DNA from: Amphiura filiformis | Taxonomy: Eukaryota; Echinodermata; Ophiuroidea; Amphilepidida; Amphiuridae | Assembly: GCF_039555335.1 (NCBI RefSeq) | Contig: NC_092640.1 | Span: 38,546,295 to 38,610,294 of the forward strand | Reading direction: 5' to 3' | DNA: 64,000 bases | Shown here: positions 52,301-63,200 of the stretch, one piece after another | Layout of the letters: every line of letters begins with the position of its first letter | How positions within the stretch are numbered: position 1 is the stretch's first letter | Made by a program: the position numbers and the translations under genes | The notes under the pieces: model-generated | What the model was told of the DNA's origin: nothing | Database searches by the model: none | What the model saw: the letters and a program-made list of their open reading frames with translations, nothing else

Positions 52301-53697
52301 TGTTTTATGAAGTTTTCACATTTTTTGCTTTTGATTTGTATTGTAGTATGAAATAAATTATGAGAAACTAAAACAAATTTCTCCAAAAACCTCTTCTTAT
52401 GTTTGATTATGTTTAAAGGTGGGTAACCTGATTAACAGTCTCATCCCCCACCCACTTTATCCCCCATCAAAATGCAGATTTTGATATCAGATGAAAGCTC
52501 ATGTTTTTCACATTAACTTTATCTCATTTGATATCAATTAATTATATACATGATTATGATGATTATCATTAATAAAAACACTGTAGACTACAAGTATTAC
52601 GCTGTGTAAATGTCAATAATTCCATAAGGAATTAGTCATATTTACAAGGCACATTTACGTGTTCTTTTTACATGAATGTTTGAAAGGGACGCCATTTTAT
52701 GTTATAAAGAATTTTATCCTCCCAATATATCAGGTCACTTTCCTTTAAAGACTTTGTTTTAAGGGGTTTCAAAATAAAGATTTGAAATGAACATCTCAAC
52801 AAAACTTGTTTATGTTTCACTTTATTTAATGAGCGTTTCAAAAGCTAGTTCTTTCACATTATATTGTGCTACGTGTAGAGAACTACAGCTTTTAGAATAC
52901 CGGTAGCATGTACTGCTTGACTTGCGTTACCATTTTGGTCTCTTTTGCGAATATAAATTGTTAATACTATAAACAGCAAAATAAGTCGCAATAATGGTAA
53001 TACAATATCAGGCTACAACATGTTGGTATAATCTTTTTTCTACGACCTGTCTCAAATAAAAATGCAACCCAGTTCCGATATTAAAATTATCATATTAATA
53101 AAATGATCATATCAATCATTTTAATGCAGTGATAGCGCCATCAGTTGTTAGTAAGTTTAGGTTTTGAAGCTATTGAGACCATAAAATATAAAAACACGTA
53201 ATTTGATAAGTAAAATTCCTCATTGAGGTATGGGGGAGGTATCGGCCCTAAAAAACAAAAGCCCTCAAAAACCACATTGTTCAAGGTTGCCCCGCAGGGT
53301 TACAAAGAAACAAAATTGCTCGAAAACAATAGCAATCAAGCCCCCGATAGAGGACAGGGCCTGAAGAATGAGGGAAATTAATGGGTAAAAATATTTTAAA
53401 CATCGATAAATTAAGGTCACGCCTTGCTTTCTTGCCCTGCGGGGCTATAAATATCTGTTTGAAACAAAGGTAAATTAGTACATGATTGTATTATTATTAT
53501 TATTGAACAGGTTGTATTTTTAATTTGGATAAGTCGAACTTAGCACCAATATTATGCATACACCTCCAAGTAGCCTGGTGCATCTCTGTCAGCTCCTATG
53601 CTTTGATAACCCATACTATTATTATTATACGAATATTACCCATACGAATATTATTATTGAAGAGGTTTTATTTTTGATTTGGATAAGTCAAACTTAG
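52300..53697. other. Intergenic sequence between genes C and D
   Basis: No gene seen. 53272-53460 (agaggacagggcctgaagaa, ttgccctgcggggctata) repeats at 61610-61803. 53557-53690 is a duplicated copy of the gene D 3' end. Confidence 0.6.
53557..53697 (-). pseudogene. Duplicated 3' end of gene D
   Basis: Minus strand reads GYQSIGADRDAPGYLEVYA then TAA, next to GYQSKGTDRDIPSYL-stop of gene D at 54050-53998. In the duplicate the stop codon position is GAG. Following 3' sequence (gacttatccaaat) is also doubled. Confidence 0.75.
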
Positions 53698-53700
53698 TTA

Positions 53701-53976
53701 GGGACGCACCATTCGATTCTCGGGGGGGGGGGGTCATGGGATTTTGGGTCAGTTGGATTTTTTTTTCTCCGAGGAAGGAGGTGGATTTTTTTTTCGCTAC
53801 CTTTGGCAGGAAATCTTTTTTTTAAAATTTTAATGTATACCTTTATACAGATTTGATCAGGGAGGCACAAATTTTGTTTTCATCTCACTAGTGGGCAATT
53901 TTTTTGACTCATTAGTGGGCGATTTTTTTTTTCAAAAACTCCAATGCCATCCCCTGGAAATCTAATGGTGCGTCCC
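53701..53976. mobile_element. Complete MITE with TTA target duplication (PIF/Harbinger-like)
   Basis: TIRs gggacgcaccattcgattct and agatttcc-type end with aatggtgcgtccc; flanked by TTA at 53698-53700 and 53977-53979. Lies 21 bp beyond the gene D stop, thus probably in its 3' UTR. Confidence 0.8.
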
Positions 53977-53997
53977 TTACGAATATTATGCGTACAC

Positions 53998-54520
53998 CTA
54001 CAAGTAGCTTGGTATATCTCGGTCTGTTCCTTTGCTTTGATAACCCATACTGTTAAGAGGTATTTCATATCCTTTATCGTCGTATTGGACAACTGGATTA
54101 TTTGGTGATGGCAGCGAAGTTGGTATGCGAGTAGAATAGTACGCAGACGTTCCTTGTTTTGATGTATTGGTGTCCTCAACTGGATTATTTGGTGGTTGTA
54201 ACGGAGGGGGTATGTAAGTCGAGTACGCAGACAGACCTTGTCTGGGTTCTGATGTTTTGGTGTCCTCAGCTGGATTATTTGGTGATGGTAGCGATGTTGG
54301 TATGTGTGTAGAATAGTACGCAGGCGTTCCTTGTTCTGATGTTTTGGTATCCTCAACTGGATTATTTGGTGATGGTAGCGATGTTGGTATGTGTGTAGAA
54401 TAGTACGCATCCGTTCCTTGTTTTGATATTTTGGTGTCTTCAATTGGATTATTTGGTGGTGGTAGCGGAGGGGGTATGTAAGTCGAGTACGCAGACAGAC
54501 CTTGTTTGGGTTTCTTGTAC
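53998..54520 (-). CDS. Gene D last exon: Tyr/Pro-rich repeat tail
   Basis: Acceptor tctattttag, stop TAG at 54000-53998. Five repeats of about 30 residues in two alternating forms: QGLSAYSTYIPPPLPPPNNP and QGTxAYYSTHIPTSLPSPNN, linked by VEDTKTS. A unique end holds YDDKGYEIPL and SYL. PPPLPPP resembles an SH3 ligand and YIPP/YEIP fit YxxP; adaptor docking is inferred. No homology to the Lys-rich tails of A-C. Confidence 0.88.
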
Positions 54521-57500
54521 CTAAAATAGATGAATACATAAATAAAATAAATTAATTTCAAACATTTTCACCTACAAACCCCACAGCACTACCATCATAA
54601 AATCGATCGGGTCCATGACAACCAGTGCCAAATTATGTTATATAGAGTATTTAATACCGATTTCTTGCTGCAATACCCGGAGGGGGTTCTTCCTGGTTGA
54701 AGGTATACGGGGATGTGCCACGGTTTTGGGGTACCTTTTCAGCGATTTTGGTATATCGATGGGTGGGTTTTCAGTGGAGACCAATGCGCCCTGTTGGGCG
54801 CATTTCCCATTGAAGTTCGTAAAACATTCACAGATAGTAATTTTTGTAAAAGAACATCAATAACATTTCAATAACATTATATAACATAATTTGACGATCA
54901 ACCCCATATCTTAACCCCATCCCATACCCATACCCTTTACCATAACCTCATGGACCTAATCTTTCTGGGCAAACGGCACAAGGAACTAAAGAGGGACGGG
55001 CACATGCAACAATCATGAATAAAATAGAGGGCCATTTTATTGACATTCCTGATGTTTCGTTTTTGTCTCAAAAACCATCGTAACCCTACATAAGAATTTA
55101 CAACTAGAACCTTCGTAATGTTAGCACTAGTAAAAGGGTATTCGCAACTTGCAAAAAGTTCCCGGAAAAAGTTACTCCAGCTACGTACGAATGGTTCTAA
55201 AGCTTATTGAAATACATCCCTGCAATTTAAAAAGTTATATGAATGTATGAATACATTAAACCATGAAGGTACATTAAGGTTTAAAAGTTCCCAGACCATG
55301 AGACACTGCTCACATGTATAGTGCTGATCGTCTGTATTCCCACTGATTGAAACGACAGTGACGCGACGGCATTGGCATTGGCAAGCGGAGAAGGGAGAAA
55401 GCTGCTCCCTGTGAGATATCTTGCCCTTTACGGTACCCCCTCCCCCGCATGAGAAGCTGGTCGCCCTAATATTTAAGATGTGTACTTGTTATGTTCTTTT
55501 TAGCCTATTTTGTGTGTCAAATCCCCCCTCCGAAAGTTTGCTTGCCGCCAACATCCCCACACACACACACCACCACCCCCCCCCCCCCACCCGCCACACA
55601 CACACACCCACACACACCTGGATGAGCCTCTGTAAAATCGAAAGGTCTTACAGACTATTATAGCTGAAAACTAGTCGTACTAATGAGACTTTAGGTATAT
55701 TAATTCGTGCTTATTTGCCAATTTAATATTGCTTGATTGTGTATGGAGGGAAAATGTCATTATCTGCTAAATAAAATGGTCGGAATGTTTTTGAGTAAAA
55801 GATGGTAACGTTGGTATCTTAACTATTTTGGACATGCTTAATCCACAAAAAGAGGCTTGAGAGCAGTAACGCAGCATGATGTCTTTGCGGTTTTTTTATT
55901 TTTCACTTTGAAAAAATGCAATTTTTATGTGTGCTTTGCTTGTGGGGTGAGTGTGTGTGTTTTGTTACAGCCAATATTTAAAATATGTATAAAAAGTGTT
56001 ATATTGCAAACATATTGCACCGAGAATCGATGATAAAGTTTATTATTATTTATATCAGACTTTTGAGCGATACAATAATAAAACTGTATATTGTACAGTT
56101 TTTGCAAAATACCCGGATGCAATACAATATTGTTTTTAATATTCTACTCGTATCTCGTACGCCTCTCGCGTTACCATGGTGACAGCACCAACGCGCGTCA
56201 CAATGCAACAGCACAACAATACAGACACCGTACAGGCTCATAGGAGATTACGTACTGTATAAACAAGTAAACTCACAAACTTAATTTGCGGCAATTCTGG
56301 ATGATGATAACCTTAGGAAATATAATCCACATCTACAAATGTAACCTGTATATATTCCGAAATTGTGTTTGGAGAGTAAAGAGCAGAAAACAAGAAGGCC
56401 AAAAGGTAAGCTTACATTACAATACACATTGGTTAGACCCGGCCGGTGGCTAGGTAAGCTTTAATTGTCATTTTTCCGCATAGCAAAAGCCTGATATAAA
56501 TAATAATAATAATATTGAATAATTGAATAATGACGTTTCCATACCTTTTATAGTATACCACAATGGATACAGTCACAACAACTCCAACTCCAACTGCAAC
56601 GGCTATATAGATCGGGTAAGTGCTATCTATACGAATCGACATACAATTAAAGTTACAAAATCAGGGTTTTGAAATGCTGTTGTAGAAAGAAATTACATCT
56701 TATGGGAGTGTTCATAAGCACTAGATGGGGTGGGGTGGGAGAGAATGTCCCAAATATGAGCTCTATACGATTGCATTCACACTGTGTGTTCTCAAATAAG
56801 AGCACTTACAAACCAGTCAATTGTTTTGCGTAACTAAAGAGCTACTATTCCAGCCCGAACAGAGGAGATTTGGAGTACGTCAAAGAGCGCATCGTTCCCA
56901 AAAAGGGAATTTGTATCTTCATTCGACTTGTTAAAGTCTGGTTCATGAAAGGACACCTCTGTCAGTGAAAGTGGAACGGCGTGGGTGGTAACTGTTCCCA
57001 GAAGAAATTGTCATCTGTGTAACTATTTTGTACGCAAATGGTATAAATATTACGCAAGTCTACAATTGTCTTCGCTATATGAGTTTGAAATAGGATATAC
57101 ATCAGACGTCCGGAACATTGAGTGCAACGGAACATTTATAAAGACCAAGCACCTGATAATAATTATTGTAATATCGCTGTTGTAGTAAGATCTGCAATTG
57201 TTTGGTTTATTATGTACATACATTGTCCGTGCATGATGTACTTAATAATAAACAGTTTTTGTTAACTTATACAAACAGTGTGTTATGTTGATTCCAATAA
57301 CTATAATAAATAAATATATTACTGATATACCTTTTGTCTATTTTGATCTACCGCCTTCGCTTGCAACATTGAAAGTTTAATGTCAGACAGTTAAATAACA
57401 AACTAAGAGTAAAACCGAGAGTACTTTCTGTAACAACAACTTATCAAGGAACAAATACCAAAACGAAAATTAAATCTAACAGCTTAAGTATACAACTATA

Positions 57501-60076
57501 AAAACAGTGCATTATGCTCCATATACTTACCAGTTGTATTATTAGTCGATGTTGGCTGGGTTGAAAGAGACTCTACAAAATCGGAAAAAATCAGAAGACT
57601 TAAAGTTAACATGTAGTAAAATGCATAAAAATTTAGTGTTTATGTTACAATTCTTTTAATATACTACTATTTGGTATATCACCTCAGAAATAAGAGCAGC
57701 AAAAACACGTCATTTAATGTTTCTGCATGAATGATCTTTATGAAAGCTTCAAAAACATAAAAATATTATTGAAATCGGACAATACATTACGATGTAGTGT
57801 CAATTTATTGAATGAAATAATAATTGGCATATTTTGAGATATGAAGGCTTATTTTCGAATTCAGTACCCTCGAATTATCTTAAGAAGCTTGTTTAACCAC
57901 TGTTAACACGAAATGCCTCTAGTAAGCACAAATTCGCAAATTTTGACTGTCTAATAAAGTTGTGCGAAGTCATGATTTCTCGCTCCTCTATCTATGAATA
58001 CATTCACCTTCTCCTCAACCAGCTGTTTTGAGTAGAGTACATGGTAAAAATGGCTGGGCCTCATTATCAACCCCCCCCCCTTTCCCGGATTCCGTACCCT
58101 CAAAGTTTGATCGACATCCCCACTACCGGGTAAGGTGGGAGATTCATCATTTTTCCCGCTAAAATGAGCACAAAGGGACGTTTAGCCCAAGACGATTAGC
58201 TCAAGTCATGATGTGAGCGCTTAAAGATGGAGTTCCCAACCATAGGGCCTAGGATTTTCGCCCACCATCTCGATGATTCATAACCCAATAGTGGCAGTGT
58301 AATCAACAATGGGTGGGAGTGGCGCCCCTGGTGTGTGTATTGTGGGGGCGCAATAGAGTCTGGGAACATTCTCTGCTGTGGGATACAGCTTTTATATTTC
58401 ACCTTTGTCATATAATACATAGATGTCTCAAATTATATATAACCTTTGCATTCTGGAAAGTCGTCACTCCATTTCATATCACCTTCAGATTTCCCCATTA
58501 CACATTGGATTGATTTAGCTCCAGTCAGTTGAAGACCAGGAGGACACTCAGTAAAATTAGAAAATATATCGCCATAGTAGTAGATACTACTGCCATTCAG
58601 TGGATCATCACATATGCCAGCACTTACTAAAAATAATTAAATTTGAGAAATCTGTAAGATTTAACAGTACGCATTTACTCATACATTAATTCTAGACAGC
58701 TGGCTATTATTGAAGAGATTCGAGAAGTCAGAAGTCAGATTTATAAAAGTTTTCAAAGTAAAAATAAAAAAGCTGGCTATTGTTTGGAGTGGGCCTTTTA
58801 CAAACTCCTGATTAGATTAGTAAATCTACATCAAGCAGGATGACTTGTTATAATCTACGGAGTAAATCTGAATGGGACTACACAAAAGGGCTGACCAGAT
58901 CTTATGTAAGCAATCAAACAAATTGTATTACCAACCACAAAAATAAAACCAAAACTAAATTAAACACTAGTCACAATGCTGCAGTGTCTGCCCCTGCCAT
59001 AGCTTTGCATTAGGTCTACCTTGCAACTTTTTGTTGGGCACTCAACGAAGCCACTGATACTAAGCAATTTGCTTACTTATATTTACCATTGTACACAGAT
59101 ATAGCATTTGAACTTCCACAGGTTTCGAGTTCTTGTCCAGTGCATTCAAAGTTGCAATTCTCATCTCTAAAGTTGACATAGTCTGCAACTGTCTCACGAC
59201 ATAGACACATGTTACCGTCATACAAACATGCCAATTGTAACCCGAGTCCTCTGCAGTGATTACGACACTTTCGAACCGTCATGCTCTGATTATCCAAATA
59301 CAATTCGTGTGATGTTTCCTTGGTGTTGCTTTTAGTTTTGAAACATCCAATATAACCAGGAACTATTATAAACATAGATTATGGAGGTTGTGTTAGTTGG
59401 TTGCATATTTACCACGAGAAAAAATAATATATATTTTATTGAAGCCGTAATAAGAAGTAATAAGAAAACTAAACTGAAAATGAAAGAAACTTTACAATAT
59501 ACATTCGTGGCACTACTAGTAGTAGTAGTATAATAGTATAATGCTTTGGTTTTGGTCAAAACATTTTATTAACATTTAAATGTAAGGTTATATGAAGGTT
59601 CTAAAATACGTTTTATATGACATTACGCTACAACAATATTTCATTAATGTTGTCAAAATGTTATGTTGAAATAATTTTGGTAATGCTTTTTGCAAAAGAT
59701 TTTGTCAACACTTTTAAAATAACACTATGTTATAATGTATTTGCAGTTATCATTCACAATATTTTTCAATTTTATTAAAACCTTTCATACCCTTTATATA
59801 CCCCGACATTTAAATGTGTTATGTAAAACGTTTTGTATTTGCTGGGTGAACAACTGTACTTAGCCAATTATGCATAAATATGGTGAGAGAAAACATTTTA
59901 TTACAAGCCTACCCGAACAGACAGTTACAGCTTCGTTGCCTAATCCACTGCTTCCAGGTCCACAAGATGGTCCCTGGTATTGAGAGGGTAGAATGATTGG
60001 TGGTCTTGGAAGGCATTCGCGTAAACTTGGATAAGCTTAAAAGATAATGTACTTTGTTAAATGGTGCGTTATTTCA

Positions 60077-60151
<75 letters not shown>

Positions 60152-60170
60152 AATGATGATGATGATGATA

Positions 60171-60214
<44 letters not shown>

Positions 60215-63200
60215 CCCAGCAAACACAAAACGTTTTCGACATCATTCGCAAAAGGTTATAAAGGTTGTCAGAAAACGTTTAAATGTCGGGTTATATAAAG
60301 GGTATATTAAGGGTATAAAACGTTTTCATAACATTAAAAATCATTTTTGATAATCTACTGCTCAGCAAACAAAAATGTTTTACAGAAAACGTTTAAATGT
60401 CGGGTTATATAAAGGGTATAAAAACGTTTTAATAACATTCCAAAAACATTTTTGAAAACTTGGTACAAAACATTCTAAACAGAATGTTATTTTGGGGTTG
60501 AAAAATATTTTGCGAAAGATGTTTGCCCAAAATATTTGCAATAACGTTTTAAAAACGTTTTCATGACCTTTTTATAACCCGACATTTAAATGTTATTAAA
60601 ACGTTTAGAAAAAACATTTTAAGAACATTTCTGTGTTTGCTGGGTGCAAATATTTTAACATAATGTTATTTAAGTGTTGACAAAATATATGGCAAAAATG
60701 TTTGCAAAAATAGTTTACAATAACATTTTTGAAAACATTTAAAAACATTATTGTAGTGTGTTTTCATACAAAACGTTTTAAAACGTTTTCATGACCTTTA
60801 TATAACCCGACATTTTAATGTTATTAAAACGTTTTTATGTAAACCAAAAGCCAACATATAACTTATTAAAAACGTTTTTAAAACGTTTTTGTGTTTGCTG
60901 GGATGATGATGATGATGATGATGATGGAGGACTATTAGACAAAATATTAACAACGCTTCAAGAATTTGAGATATTAATTCTCAGGAATAACGAGTAAATC
61001 ATTTGCATGACAATAATCTGTATCAACTACAAAAGCAATAAAGCAGAAGATGAAAACAATGGAAATGATCACATTAAAAGATAAAGTAAAAAATGTTTTA
61101 TCCAAAATAGCTTACCATATCTACACTTGTAATCATACAGAGAAGCTTTACGATTTCCTTGTCCCATTCCACCTTGCCCTGCAAACATAGTTCCTGGAAA
61201 TCCAAGCTCCCGACATACCACCAGTGCGTTATCAAAACTCCATTGTCCCGAGGTACTATGTAACTCATAACAAACACTAGCCCACGTATCGTCATATTGG
61301 ACTTCCACTCTTCCAGCATTCGGTGCAGCACCTCCCATTAAGTGTACACTAAAACTGCCTGAAGGAAATATTCATAAAAACTTTGGTTGAGATCGGAAAA
61401 TATGTAGGAGTATGGTAATTTGCCAATTTTAGCATTAATAACTGGGCATTTTTGCTGGCAAATTGATCCCAGTAAAGCCATTTTAGAAGCCGGCCATCAG
61501 AATTATTTTTCCAACTTTGCTCTCCTTGGAAATTTTGCACGCATGACTATTATTAACTGGCTGGCCAGTTCTACCAGAATTTCTTTTTAAACAATAGCGG
61601 TCAAAAACAATATAGGGTTACAAAGAAACAATTAAGCTTAAACTATAAATTAGCCTCGATAGAGGGCAGGGTCTGAAGAATGAGGGAAATAAAGGGTAGT
61701 AGTAAAAGTGACGAGCTGTCTCTATGTATGAAATGGATTTCGGCTGTCTATAACTTTGAGGTTACGCATTTCTTTCTTGCCCTGCGGGGCTATAATATAT
61801 TAGTTCTCCATTAGCTACAATTCCTCAGCATTGGATTCTCCGGCTTTAGCCCTGCAGGGCTTGCGGCCTTGATGTTTTTTCTTGATACTGGGCCCCCAGC
61901 CCGCCAGGGCTTAACGCTTCAAGGCCGCAAGCCCGACAGGGCTGAGGCCGGAGACTTCCACAGTGAGGACTTTACTAATGCTTATATATAATAGCCCCTC
62001 ACTGAATTATGAAATTAACGTAATGATTATAATTTATTTTTGAATCTAATAGAGCATACTATTTTTAGAGTGCTAGCCTCCAAAATGAAATTTTAAAAAA
62101 AGAAAGGATTCTCCAGAATATTAAGTCTATACTACATTCTTACCTAAGAATTTGACTGATTCAAAACATATATCTTTTAATTAAAAAGGCGGAATCTGCT
62201 ATGTTATTAATGTGCTATTCCATTTAAAGTCTACACTCCACTTGTGGAAGATTTGTGAAGTATCTTCCGTAGAGGGATTATGAATTTCAAATGGAATGAA
62301 CATATTGGGCAACTCCATTTGAATTTTCATACCCCCTCTGGGGAATATTCAAACTAAATATTCCACAGAATGAGGATGAGTTTCAAATAGAATTGTTTAA
62401 TATGCTAATTCCATTTGTAATTCATACTCCCCCTGTGGAAGATATTTATAAAATCTCCAAATCTTCCACACTGGGAGCGGAAGGTTAACTTTGAATTTAT
62501 TAGCTCAATTTGCCTATGCAGCGTTTTTACTTGTAGAAAATAGAACTCAAACTTCAAACTCTCTGAACTTACTGTAGCAATGTACACCTGCTGGCAATGA
62601 TGAGTTTGTACAGTCTGTAACAACTTTGGAACCTAAACAGTTTTGAAGATTTCTTTCAGCTTTTATGAAAAGAAAGAAAAATAGTTATGATAATTTCTGT
62701 AAACAAGTTGTTTGGAATTATACGCTGATGTGAATATTTAAGGTTATGAATTATTTTAAACTGTTGTGATTTGGTAGTTCACAGCATCTTACGAATGGTA
62801 GTGAGCTTTGGCAAAACCTGCATTGCTCAATTCATAGCGAGCGTGTAGAAGAATTAAAATATCACAAATATACTTTTCTAGGTGCTGCGGTTCTTGAGTT
62901 ACGTTGTAAAGAGGGCTGAAACAACAACACTTTTGTAAAACGTACACAACCCATTAACAACAATAAATTAAGCAAGTTTGCAAAGTATACGATTTGTAGA
63001 ATGAACTTTTGCAAAACATCAAGGTGTTAATTTCCAATAATATATTGATCTAGATAATGAAAATCGATTTTTAGGTTGCTTCGACCAACAATACATCGTC
63101 TACCCTTAAGGAGACAGAAACATTTATCAACATGTGCCATTATACAAATATTAACTGTCTATGAGTGTGATGGTCGAAACATAATCACGAGGTGAGATAT

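Noticed and set aside
60037-60350. Poly-Asp, poly-Met, poly-Ser and poly-His frames
   Set aside because: Readings of the second (GAT)n tract in a gene D intron.
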